This document shows, piece after piece, positions 1-10,388 of a stretch of 64,000 bases of DNA. Made by a program: the position numbers and the translations under genes. The first letter of the stretch is position 1. Each line of letters begins with the position of its first letter. Below the pieces are notes generated by a model, which was not told the origin of the DNA, did not search any database, and was given only the letters and a program-made list of their open reading frames with translations. The stretch covers positions 45,436 through 109,435 of the forward strand of contig SWBL01000160.1 of NCBI GenBank assembly GCA_024195585.1, written 5' to 3'. The stretch comes from Aureobasidium sp. EXF-3400. Taxonomy: Eukaryota > Ascomycota > Dothideomycetes > Dothideales > Saccotheciaceae.

Positions 1-1
1 C

Positions 2-891
2 GGAAGAGCCATCGCTCTCGAATACTTGCGTCAAGGAGCAGCCGTGGCTGTAAACCATTACCCAGATTCGAAATCAGAAGACCAATTCAAGAGCATGCAA
101 TCAGAGGCTGGCGCCGGTGCAAAGCTCATTGCCGTACCTGGTGACATTGCGAAGCCCGAGACAGGCACCGATTTTGTTTCCAAGACGGTAGCAGAGTTTG
201 GCAGGCTAGATGTTTTTGTGAGCAATGCTGGTGTTTGCCAGTTCGCCGAGTTTCTAAGGTATGGATTCCGCATAATTCTTGGAAGGAGGAATTCATCTGG
301 CTAAACTAATCACTCACAGTCTGAGCCCTGAACTTCTCAAGTCGACTGTATCTATCAACCTTGAAGGTGCCTTTTTCGCCGTTCAAGCGGCAGCTCGTCA
401 GATGAAAGAGCAATCGCCTCAAGGCGGTAGTATCATTGGTGTTTCCTCCATCAGTGCTCTCGTGGGTGGTGCTGGTCAGACACACTATACACCTACCAAG
501 GCAGGCATTCTATCTTTAATGCAGAGCTGTGCATGTGCTCTGGGCCCCTACAACATCCGGTGCAATGCTCTGTTACCAGGTACAATTCGTACTCAGCTTA
601 ACGATGAGGATCTGGCAGACCCAAAGAAGAAGGAATATATGGAAGGACGCATCCCGCTTCGCAGATTGGGCCAACCTCATGTATGTACCTTGAGGCTGAT
701 GAGAGACATGGTTTGCTAATAGCGTTTTTAGGATCTTGCTGGACCCGCGGTATTCCTCGCTTCGAGCCTCTCATCATATGTAGTAAGTTTTCGTCACTCA
801 GGGGCTCATCCTACTCTCAAGTACTGACCATCGGTTCTAGACTGGCGCACAGATACTGGTCGACGGTGGAGCTTTCGTCAATTTCCAATAG
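2..891 (+). CDS. LRA1: L-rhamnose 1-dehydrogenase (SDR family), 5' end missing
   Basis: Oxidises L-rhamnose to rhamnono-lactone, the first step of the fungal non-phosphorylating rhamnose pathway, in the cytosol. Exons: 2-258, 320-680, 732-782, 841-891, giving 239 residues; the start and most of the glycine-rich cofactor loop lie left of the window (it opens at GRAIALE, just after the TGxxxG site). Visible SDR features are VSNAGV, the catalytic Ser in GVSSIS, and the YxxxK pair in HYTPTK. The stretch from the catalytic Ser to VDGG closely resembles the yeast Scheffersomyces rhamnose dehydrogenase as I remember it, closer than to general ribitol or glucose dehydrogenases. Reading phase is preserved across all three introns. 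No other rhamnose-pathway gene lies to its right; the left neighbour is unknown. Substrate is inferred from family resemblance. Confidence 0.85.
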
Positions 892-1066
892 ATCTCAGGA
901 TCAAATGACATGAAGAGTTTGACCTCGTGAAGTCTCATGTACCTTTCACAAAACAATCTTCAAGTGACACTGTAAATGCACGACAGGAATGAGAAGATGA
1001 GAAAAACTTGGCTTGAATGAACGCTGCCACGCTGGTAATATGCAAAGGGTATCTATGAAACTGCAC

Positions 1067-3142
1067 TTATTCTTCAAATCCACCAAAGCTCTCGCCCGAG
1101 TCTGATGCATCTCCAGATTCTTGCGGGTTTTTACTCGCTGCAACAGCACCCTTTCTGTTATTCTCAAGCTTTCGAATGTAGCCACTCTTGGTACTAATAC
1201 GCGCCTTTGGCTTTCCAGTCTTGGTGTCTTTGCCAGAAGCAGATCTTCTAGTCTCAATACCGCGTTTCTTGAGTTGTTGCTTGTCACGTTTGCTGGGCGT
1301 GGGTAGAGCATCTAGTAACCATTGTTGAATGTTTGTGGTGCCGCCTGCTGCTCCCCTCTGCTTTTGACTTGCAACGATGATGTTGGCAACTGTCTTAATG
1401 GATGCGACATCATCGTCTGTGTAGTAGGTCAGAGCTACACCACCTTCTCTGCCAGCACGGCCTGTACGGCCAACACGATGGACGTACGCTGCGGCAGAGG
1501 TCGGTGCATCGTAATTGATCACAGCATTGATGCCGCGGAAATCAACACCGCGTGACAGGAGATCGGTAGTAATCAAGATCCAGACCTCGCCCTTGCGGAA
1601 ACGTGTCATGACGTGATCACGCGCGGTGTCGGAGAGATCCGAGTGCAAAACAGAGATACGTGAGATGCCACCTGCTTCGGCGGGGATGTCGTAGAGAAGC
1701 TCGGAGTGCAAGGCGACTGCTCGCTCGATGGTTTGAGTAAAGATGAGGAAGGGGGCGCGGACGACGGGCTGCTTGTCGACGCCGGTGGAGGTAGGGTGCA
1801 ACAGCTGGCGGAGAGCCAAGAGCTTACCTTGCTCGGTGGCAGCGTAAATCAGACGGTGATCGACATTGGGTACAGCCGAGTCTTTGAGGCCAACGACAAG
1901 ACGTACGAAGGGAGCGATCTGGACAGTAGTGGAGCTGGCCTCGGAAAGCCTCTCAGCACGACTTTTGATGGTGGCCTTGACAAGTTCCTCAATGTTGGAG
2001 CCCATGGTGGCAGACCAGAAACCAAGACGGAGACTGGGATTTGACAAGGCATTCCACACACTCAAGGTTTGATCGCGGAACAAGGGGTCCAGAAGAACAT
2101 CAGCCTCGTCAAGGACCAAGAATCTGATTTGAGACAAGGCCTGCGAGCTGGTGGTTGCGTCTCCGATGGCATTCTTCAAAGCGGCCGGGGTGGAGACGAG
2201 GATATCAGCCTTGACGGGAGGCACATCATTCCCTGAGGCGTCTGCATCGGTCGAGGGATCCGAAGCGAGGTGCATACCCTTGCGCACGTTTGTGATACGT
2301 ATAGCAGTGTTCAGGGCCAGCTTTCGGCCCTCGTTAGCGATTTGACTAGCGAGTTCCTTGGTCGGGGCGAGTATGATGGCCTGAGGGCCGGATGGTGTTT
2401 GAGTGCGACGTGCAAGAGTCAGAGCATGGATGAGAGGAATCATAAAGGCCAGAGTTTTTCCGCTGCCCGTCGGGGCAATGCTCAACAGATCGATGTGGTG
2501 TTTTTGTTCGTCGTCTTGTCCCTGTACATCCAAGTATGGGCGTGGGTCGAGTAGGAGTGGCAAAGCGGCGAGTTGGACTTCGGTGGTGGTGCTGTAGCCA
2601 TTGTCCTTGATGTTCCGTAGAAGGGCCTTTGAGATGCGGTATCTGGGTGCCAGACTGCCAAAGTCACTGACGGGAGCAGGGTATAGCGGTGTTGCGTGGT
2701 CGGGCGAGCTCTGAGCTGCCTTCTTTTCCTTGTCGCCCTTTTCCTTCTTCTTCTTTTTCTTTGCAGGAGCCTCCGTCTCGTTGCGGAACAGCGTGACCTT
2801 GACCTTGTGGCGTCCCAGCAGTTGCTTGCACTCTTCGGTGCTCATTGCGACAGGCGCTGCTTGATCTTGCTTCAGCCTCGACTGCTCCTCTGAAGAATCC
2901 TGCTCTTTCTGCTCGACATCGCCTTCCTTGGCCGAGGCACCGCCACCGAAAAAATCCAGGCTCGCTGTCACTGTCTCGCTCCCTCTCTTGCGTTTGCGCT
3001 GGGCTCCTTGGGCTTGGTTGTCATGGTCGAACAGTTGCGGGTTGGATGCAGGTCCCGAGGACGGTGTGTGAATCTGCGAGCCAGTCGACGTGCCCTTCTT
3101 CGCGAATTTGGTCGACCTTGTCAACAAGCGTAGGGCATCCAT
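1067..3142 (-). CDS. ROK1: ATP-dependent RNA helicase Rok1 (DEAD box)
   Basis: Nucleolar DEAD-box helicase needed for early 18S rRNA processing and small-subunit assembly. Single exon, 691 residues. The start is the ATG at 3142, because MDALRLLTR matches the usual Rok1 N-terminus. An LDFFGG motif near residue 62, a Rok1 hallmark, follows a disordered basic leader. Helicase motifs in order: Q-motif region near 190, P-loop PTGSGKT near 224-230, VLDEAD, SAT (FWSATMG), and HRVGRTGRAGR in domain 2. About 20 extra residues (DPRPYLD to KHHID) sit between the Q motif and the P-loop. The C-terminus is a basic tail ending in an acidic, Ser-rich patch. Convergent with the rhamnose dehydrogenase gene. 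Confident assignment from motif order and the N-terminal signature. Confidence 0.93.
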   Translation of the reverse strand: MDALRLLTRSTKFAKKGTSTGSQIHTPSSGPASNPQLFDHDNQAQGAQRKRKRGSETVTASLDFFGGGASAKEGDVEQKEQDSSEEQSRLKQDQAAPVAMSTEECKQLLGRHKVKVTLFRNETEAPAKKKKKKEKGDKEKKAAQSSPDHATPLYPAPVSDFGSLAPRYRISKALLRNIKDNGYSTTTEVQLAALPLLLDPRPYLDVQGQDDEQKHHIDLLSIAPTGSGKTLAFMIPLIHALTLARRTQTPSGPQAIILAPTKELASQIANEGRKLALNTAIRITNVRKGMHLASDPSTDADASGNDVPPVKADILVSTPAALKNAIGDATTSSQALSQIRFLVLDEADVLLDPLFRDQTLSVWNALSNPSLRLGFWSATMGSNIEELVKATIKSRAERLSEASSTTVQIAPFVRLVVGLKDSAVPNVDHRLIYAATEQGKLLALRQLLHPTSTGVDKQPVVRAPFLIFTQTIERAVALHSELLYDIPAEAGGISRISVLHSDLSDTARDHVMTRFRKGEVWILITTDLLSRGVDFRGINAVINYDAPTSAAAYVHRVGRTGRAGREGGVALTYYTDDDVASIKTVANIIVASQKQRGAAGGTTNIQQWLLDALPTPSKRDKQQLKKRGIETRRSASGKDTKTGKPKARISTKSGYIRKLENNRKGAVAASKNPQESGDASDSGESFGGFEE

Positions 3143-3778
3143 TTTGTGATTCTTTATGTCGTCGTGTTGAAAGAATAGAGAAAAATGTTCGAGTCTGGAA
3201 ATTTTGTCTCCGCAAATTCCGGCAGCGCCCATGACCCTGTCCTAGGTTAAATGCTTCCACACCCATCATTGTATAGCCTTGACTTGTAACAACTTGACCG
3301 TCTAATCATGAGTCCTGTGCTTGATGCGTGGTTTACACACTCGTTCGATATCACCGTGTGTGCAGTAGCTCGCTGTATATTTTGGGCAGACATCCGCTGA
3401 TACCGCTTGAATATTTAATCAACGTGTGGTGGATATTCAAAAGGGTACTTTTGTCACTATCGACTTTCGTCAATCACAAAATATATGTATGTCATACACA
3501 ATCTTCACAAAGCTGAGGGGAGCCAAAGTTAGAGAAAAAACAAAAGAGCTTTGTTAAGCAGACAGTTCAAGAGTCCGGTAAAGAAAGAAAAAATGGCGAT
3601 CTAGGCTGTTGTACACGGCTAAGACACAGGCTCGTGTGTCGCTCCCATATATGTGCATCTGCTATGCTTTTGCAGCGTCCGCCCCTCGGCGCCTCGGCCT
3701 AGGCGACTCTCTCATCCGCCATGGCCCTCCCTCCAACTTCCTTCACGTCGGTATCGTATATCGCTTTTGGTCCACAGC
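3143..3778. other. Intergenic: ROK1 upstream region and ATP20 3' region
   Basis: No coding region seen. An AAATTTT core near 3198, resembling the RRPE element of ribosome-biogenesis promoters, lies about 55 bp upstream of the ROK1 start. It is a single short match and may be chance. The rest is AT-rich 3' sequence of the ATP synthase gene. Confidence 0.5.
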
Positions 3779-4478
3779 TTAGTGGTGCTCGTCGTGGGAG
3801 CTTGATCGGTAGCCAATGAGCTTCATGCGGCCAATCATCTCACCAACGGTGAAGAAACCAAGAATCTCAGCTGTCACAACTCCGGCGGTGATGAGTTGGG
3901 AGGTGCCAATGTTGCGCATGGCCTGGAAGGGGTTTGACGGGCTGTTGGCGCTGGGGTTCTTGACGGCGTTCATGACGTTCTGGCCGTAGGTCTGGAAGGT
4001 CTGGACGTTACTGCAACACAAGTAAGCCGACGTGGTCGTGAGTGTGTTAGGTCAGTATGACACACGGAGGGCTCATCTTCTGGCCACGGGCAACGAGCTT
4101 GGCAAGCTCAAGGCCGACCTTGCCGTAGTAGACAGTAGGGGGGATCATGGCTGTAGAGGAACAGACGAGTCAGTAAGAGGCCAATGGTCGAATGTCGGCA
4201 GACAAGCAGGGCTGTCACGTACACTGGACCATGCTGATGACCTGACCGGTGCGACCGCCAACGCTGTTGATGGCGCTGGTGGCAGCTCCGGCAGCCTTTG
4301 ACATGCCAGACTCGGCCGATGACTGGACTTTTGAGAGGCCCTGGGAGGCCTGGGTTGTGGCCTTGGAGGCAGCATTGGAGGCAGCGTTGGCTGCTTCGGA
4401 TGTGGTCGAGGCGTGGCGCACGGCGATGCGGCCAATCTGGGGGGTGCGCAGAAGCATACGGGAGGCCGAGAAAGACAT
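3779..4478 (-). CDS. ATP20: Mitochondrial ATP synthase subunit g
   Basis: Small membrane subunit of F1Fo ATP synthase that promotes dimerisation and shapes cristae. Exons on the minus strand: 4478-4223, 4150-4066, 4010-3779, giving 190 residues. The N-terminus (MSFSASRMLLRTPQIGR) looks like a mitochondrial presequence, followed by an Ala/Ser-rich linker. The conserved core is YYGKVGLELAK in exon 2, then one C-terminal membrane segment in exon 3 with the family's GEMIGR motif (a GxxxG-like dimer contact) and a KLIGY end. Phases 1 and 2 are both restored at the joins, and both introns have GT donors (GTACGT, GTGTGT). Confident. Confidence 0.9.
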
Positions 4479-7081
4479 GATGAAGACGGGGCGCAACGAC
4501 AAAGGGGCGACGAGTAGGAGTGGGACGTGAGGGTGCGTTGGGTTTGCTCGCTCGAACTGCTCAAGACGCGCTCGAACCAGAGGTTGCAAATCTACAGTAT
4601 CCGCGTCTTGGCACCCTTCTTTCCGTTCCTCTCCGCTGCCGCCCGCGCGACCGACCTGTCTGCTCTTCCTCAGTCTTCACCTCCTTCCATCTTGTCTTCG
4701 CTGCGAACGAGGAAGTTGTTTGCTTCTGTCTGATACCCTCCTCGATCAATTTCTATCTGAGCTTTGTTCGCTTCTGTCCTCTCCGCCGCCACATAGACGC
4801 TCCTCGTCTATTCGTGTTGCCCGTACGATTGCCCTCGAGTTCGTATTTAGTCCCATGTCGTCGGCATTTCTGGATCTCGAGAAAAGAACCAATTTTTTGT
4901 GACCAGTCAGTTTGCTCCTGATTGGAGGCGCACACCTACAATCGCTCTCATCCGTCTGACTACTGGAACTCAACATTTTCAGTCCCGGCTGTGAGGATCA
5001 CGACGGCAAAACGAGAAAACCAATATCCAGCCGCAAATGGCTTCTGCAAGTATCTTGTATAACATATACTTTTTCGTCATATCTATACACTACACACTAC
5101 ACAGGTGCCTGTGAGTCCCAATACCTCCTCAACACGAGACTCGTGTGTCCGTCTTGCCCCTCATCAATACGAAACATATATCTTTATCAAGCTTGTCTAT
5201 CTGAGGTTGTCACGAGCTGCGTGTGGCTGCCATCAACTTCAGTCGTTAAACGGCTCGGCTGTAGGTCGCATGTGATTCGTCTCAAATGGAGCCGGCGGAT
5301 CCTTGGCTTCACGTGTTGCGACATGTACATCACTTTACGAGTAAGCGAATAGTTCATGTAGAGCGAGCGACTGGTCGAAATATGCCGATCTCGTATGTCG
5401 TCAACCCTCCCTTCTCAGACGGTCTTCCATAGCGACTGCTCTCCCCGAATATGGTTACACATCTTCTCGGGACGGATAGCATGCATCCCCCCAGCGATCA
5501 TCAACAGTCACTTGGAAGCCACATTCCAACCCCAGATATCGGTATACAGGCTCGCACGTCTGGATATGAAACGGTCTGGTCATCAGCTGTGTTGCCCACG
5601 AGCACACACTACGGTAGTGTTAGTCTCGTGATAGATCTAGCTTCGAGTCCGCTCGAGCGGCCGACCGCCTGCCCCACCAAAGCATGTAAATCGGCTCTAA
5701 AATGGACCCTCAACCAAGACGACTGAGGATCAAGTTCAACCCGAGGTCGAAAGAGCAAGCGTGATACATGGGAACGACGATAACAGGAACGTCGAACATC
5801 GTGGTCAGCGTATGCCTCTGCGATATTGGCTGACTCTTTGTCCATGCCTTGATATTCACCGAAGTCCGATGATTTTTGCAGATAGATTTACATGTCTGTA
5901 GTTACATGCGATGGATAAAAGTCCTCGTACGCTTTTGGTCTCAATCTCCGCCAGTCGGCATGCAGTCTGGTCTGACGGCTGAACCTGCATACAGCGTACA
6001 TGCGTATGTACCCTTGGTCTGAGCGTCCAAGTGATTGCCTATCGATCCACACCAAGAACATACATCACGGTCGACGACTCACAGCACTAGGATCAAATGT
6101 GCAGTGAGATAACTTGTTCTTATTATGACGAAACCACATACCACCTAGGCTGTTGTTTCTTCTGCCTCCGGTGTCCGAATCCTTCAAACCACAGTCTCAG
6201 CAGTGTGTATCGTCACGACAGAGACGTCGAGGTGTTGGCTTGTGGTCTTCATACTAACAATGCTTGGACCATGTGCGCTAAAAGTGGCTGGCGTTATTTA
6301 GGGCCGCTCGCGAGAACAGCGATTGCCGTAACCTTCAAGCGGACAGTTATCGCCGATTGTATGCTCGTGCTGAAGGTACTGCTCCTGGGCCAACTCTTCT
6401 TTACACTGCCGACCCAAGCATCGAAATACCAAACGATGCGAGCTGCAAGTAATTGCAGGAGGTTCCGCAAAGTACATTGGCCTGCAGTCCATGGCCGTCC
6501 GCTCGCCTGCGGATGCCCTATGCGCGACTGCGGTTATGGATGAGAGGATTGTGGTGGCTCGCTCGCTCGTCTGCCCTGTGCCAAACAAGTGCTCCAGCTG
6601 TGTACCCTACTATTTAATCAAGCGCCGATCAAGGCCCTTGCGCATGCGGCTTGCGCCAGACCGAACACCCCTCATTCGCCATTGAGCAATTAAGTTAGCC
6701 TATCGAGCGCACGAGCGTGCCCATGTCCACAGTCTACCGGTATGCTCCCCCACCTTCAAAGCGGGCTGGCCGGTTGCTGGTCTGAAGAAACCAAGGTCGA
6801 CTATGGTTGTATTGGCGGGTGATAGCTCAATGCAGGCGCCCCAGCAAGACGACCGGCGACCCTCCGACGCCTCTCATTACCTTCTGATCTCATCATGCCA
6901 TGCCACTGTTACCCACTACGCGAATTCATGCTAGACCAAAATATCGACAAGGCCACAAGACTGCACCGCTTCACAGCCGAGCCCAGCATGTTCATATACC
7001 TCGCTCCCCCGGCGGCCCTGCAAGCCTCCTTCCCATATCCTTGAACGGACAGAGGTGCTGCTTCCACTCTCGTTTTTCGTC
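4479..7081. other. Long gene-free stretch upstream of the glycosyltransferase gene
   Basis: 2.6 kb between two divergent genes. Only short open frames with no recognisable protein character are present on either strand. No tRNA A/B boxes, transposon ends or tandem array seen. It includes a pyrimidine-rich stretch at 4600-4800 just upstream of ATP20 and short GCTCGCTCGCTC runs near 6555. It could hold long promoters or a non-coding RNA, but the sequence alone shows neither. Confidence 0.5.
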
Positions 7082-8651
7082 ATGCTGCTGTCGTGCTGGG
7101 CGTGGGCTGCGTTTTTGCTTTTGTAAGTTTTTCTTACCCTTCATGCTTACATACCTCTTACATACCTGCCATGTGCTTACCACCATCCACAGCATCTTCC
7201 GTTATCTTCGACTTGTTGTCAACTTACTTTCCAATTGGACATACAAACCGGTACCCGTACCCGAAAAACCCAATTACACCAGCAAAGATGTCACTGTCAT
7301 TATTCCGACCATTGAAGGAGAAGGAGAAAACCTCTGCCGAACAATACAGACCTGTTTGGCAACACAGCCCTTCGAAATCATGATTGTCACCATCGATGCC
7401 AGCATAAAGAGGGCTGAGAGGACTGTTGCTGCCTTCAACACTAGCAAGATTCGCATATTGAGTGTTGCAAAGGCCAACAAGCGCAGCCAGATGTGCGCTG
7501 CCATTCCTGAGGTTATGACCAAAATCACCATCTTCGCAGACGATGATGTAATCTGGCCACAAACTATTCTTCCATGGATACTAGCTCCCTTCGAGGACGA
7601 CGAGATGGGTGGCGTGGGAACGTCTCAGCGTCTGATGCGTCCCGAGAAGACAACAATCTGGAGCTTTCTTGGATCTCTTTACCTCGAAAGACGCAATTTC
7701 GATTGCTCTGCATGTCTCAACATCGACGGTGGATTACCTTGTCTTTCGGGTAGGACAGTTGCGTATCGGACCTGTATTCTGCAAGACGATGCTTTTACTT
7801 ATGGCTTTACGAACGAGACATGGAGGAATTTCCAACTCAACGCCGACGACGACAACTTCATTACTCGCTGGATGTATGCATATGGCTGGAAGATTGCCAT
7901 GCAATACCATAAGGCTTGTGAGGTACAAACAACCCTCGAAGATAGTCCGAAATATTTGAAACAATGCCTTCGCTGGGTACGCAGTAACTGGAGGAGCAAC
8001 TTGACAAGCATGTTCGTTGAAAGACATTACTGGAGGTATGTAACCAGGACACAATCGTCTCATCAGCATAGGAAATAAGCTAACCATTTCTAGATCAACA
8101 CCCTGGACAACTTACGCTGTTTTCCAAACAACTTTGACCGCGTGGGCTTTCACCGACTTCGTGATATTCTTCCTCTTCTACAAAGCTACAGAGGACTTGC
8201 CCGCGGATGTTCGACAGAAGATTCTGACTACAATTGGTATCTGGATCTTTGTGTTTGCAAAGTCAATCAAGCTCTATGGCCATTGGATCCGCTATCCCGC
8301 TGATCTTTTGATGTTGCCATACTCGATCCTGTTCGGTCATTTGCATGGGTTCATCAAGCTCGTGGGACTGCTGACGCTCTCTGCTGTACGTTGATTTATG
8401 CTTCAATTCACACTGGATCGTCACTGACCGTTTTACAGACATCCTGGGGAAGTCGCGATGGCGCAGACGAGGATAACCACTACCGAATGATCAAGCTTCC
8501 ACCTTACGATACCGACGACCTTGAAGCCTCTCCGCCGCCGGCTTCAAGTTCTTCCATCTCGATATCAACGACACAATATCCCCCTCCTTACAAGAAACAC
8601 GAGCCCGATGAGACTTGCCCACTGCAGGGCCGCTACAGCCACGACTTATGA
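7082..8651 (+). CDS. Membrane glycosyltransferase family 2 (polysaccharide synthase-like)
   Basis: Predicted processive GT2 enzyme making a surface polysaccharide at the plasma membrane, like the fungal GT2 proteins tied to hyphal growth on solid surfaces. Exons 7082-7122, 7193-8035, 8094-8385, 8439-8651, giving 462 residues. It has an N-terminal membrane anchor (MLLSCWAWAAFLL), then a GT-A domain with the acidic FADDDV motif near residues 127-132 and QCLRW (QxxRW, acceptor site) near 270-275. Several C-terminal membrane segments and a disordered tail rich in Ser and Pro follow. The start is the least certain part: ATG 7082 is the first in-frame ATG after a stop at 6932, but an upstream coding exon is possible. 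Splice phases are all preserved. The polysaccharide made is unknown. Confidence 0.8.
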
Positions 8652-10388
8652 CGATCCGATGTCCAAGAAGAACATTAAGTATAATACTAGACGAAAAGGA
8701 GGAAACCCGATGTTAAAAGGAAAAGGAAAAGGAAAAAGATTTCTGCACGTTAAAAAGTCAGGAGTTCAAAAAATCATTGGCACTAAACTTTGAAAGTGGT
8801 TCTGGTATAGCTGCGAGAATTGAAAGATCAACAAGCTCTTTTCTGCAACGACTTTTCAGTGCCCGTCTTTGACAATGATATGTCTTTTCTGTTGTGTTTC
8901 CTTTAATCTACGCAATATCAGAGTCTCGAGAACTACAACAAATGCGTATAGCCATCAGCCACACAGAAAATCGTTGTATCCGTTTTTGGCAAGAGGTAAA
9001 CGGACAGGCCGAAACTCGCCAGTTGATGCTGTGTTTGGCAGCTGCCGTTCCTGCATCAATCCGCGCAGCCGACTCGCGCCGACATGAGACTCTTTGTGGT
9101 CAACATGCCAGTGTCGATCAATTCGTGATAGGTGTACCGTGTCCGCAGCCAGACGGACCGTCTATGTTACCCGAGCGAGCTCGCTTCGACTTTGCTGAAT
9201 GGTGGGCCTCTCGTGCGGTTCCTTGGTGGACTCGTGTGGCTGGGTGAGTTCGCTTTGACCATGTCGTGAACAACAGTTGCATTCGGAATACGAGTACATA
9301 GCATATCAAGATATGTCATGCTACTTATCAGTTCAGGTCTCTCTATGGAGGCAGTTGCGAGACGCGCAACTCTTCGGCGTTTACACGCATGCATATTGCA
9401 GAAGCGCCATCCTTCCAGACGCGGAAAGGATTAAACTTGTCAGTCTTCCGGTCGTATCTCAAGCATATCTGCTCTGAGTTGTGCAGCGCATCACTTGACT
9501 CCGAGAACGATGATCCTGGTTCCGTTGAGCTGAACATTTCCAGCACGATTGTTGGCAGACCTGCTGACCTTTTCATTCTCCAGATTTTCATGTTGGTCGA
9601 GCATTCGAGTCCGAGCTCAAATGCACGGTAAACCCTGACATGCGGATGCGTGCGCACAGAGGCGCGTGCACGAAGCCGCATAACGACCATGCGCCACGTT
9701 GAACCTTGAGCTTGTTCGTATCCATCTCCAGTCGAACCTCAATGCTTGGCTGTAAAGGATGTAGAGTAGGGTTGTTCAAGAAGATTGTGATGATTATACT
9801 GCTTTAACGAAATACGCCATAGCCGGTGTGGCACGAAACGACTATAAAACTACCATGCTGAGATCTGCTGAATCCGGACACCAGTCTCAATCTGGCAAAT
9901 GACAGCTCAATCCCGCCTGAGAAACTCTTCGCTCGCGCAATCAAAAAGCACGTCACGCACGTGCTTGACCAAGGCATCTTCTGACTGAGTTTTCTGGCGG
10001 GTCTGGGAAAGAGCCAATTCAAGCGCAGTACTCCACAATTGAGTAGGATATCATGACACGGACGAACACACGCGTTCATGCCATCTCAACGCGCACCTAA
10101 ACCTCGATATATTAATGCATATGGGGCAGAAGCTTGTGCTAAGTGTCAGACCGAACCTTAATTGAAAGCCCTTGCTAGACAATGTCACTCGGTACTATAC
10201 GTACTAGCCTTGACGTTCGGAAGCAAGTGCCATCATCTTTAGATAGCAATATACGCAGTATTCCCATAGGCATCATCGCGAGCCACAAAAGAGCAACTTG
10301 ACATAAGCGCAAGACCGGAACTGAGACATATGATGAAGAATTGGGCTGCATTATGTTATGGACTGAGCCGCTAGATAATGCCATGGGC
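8652..10388. other. Intergenic between convergent genes
   Basis: 1.7 kb between the 3' ends of the glycosyltransferase and DUF8004 genes, unusually long for a convergent pair here. It contains a short AAAAGG repeat (three units, 8715-8732). Open frames up to about 117 codons exist on both strands but show no domain, no coding-like composition and no good start. I see no gene. Confidence 0.5.
8715..8736. repeat. Short AAAAGG tandem repeat
   Basis: Three consecutive AAAAGG units followed by AAAA, just past the glycosyltransferase stop codon, probably inside its 3' untranslated region. Simple-sequence repeat with no known role. Confidence 0.8.

Noticed and set aside
8894..9247. 117-codon plus-strand open frame in the spacer after the glycosyltransferase
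   Set aside because: No recognisable motif, no splice partners, and overlapping open frames of similar size exist on the other strand.
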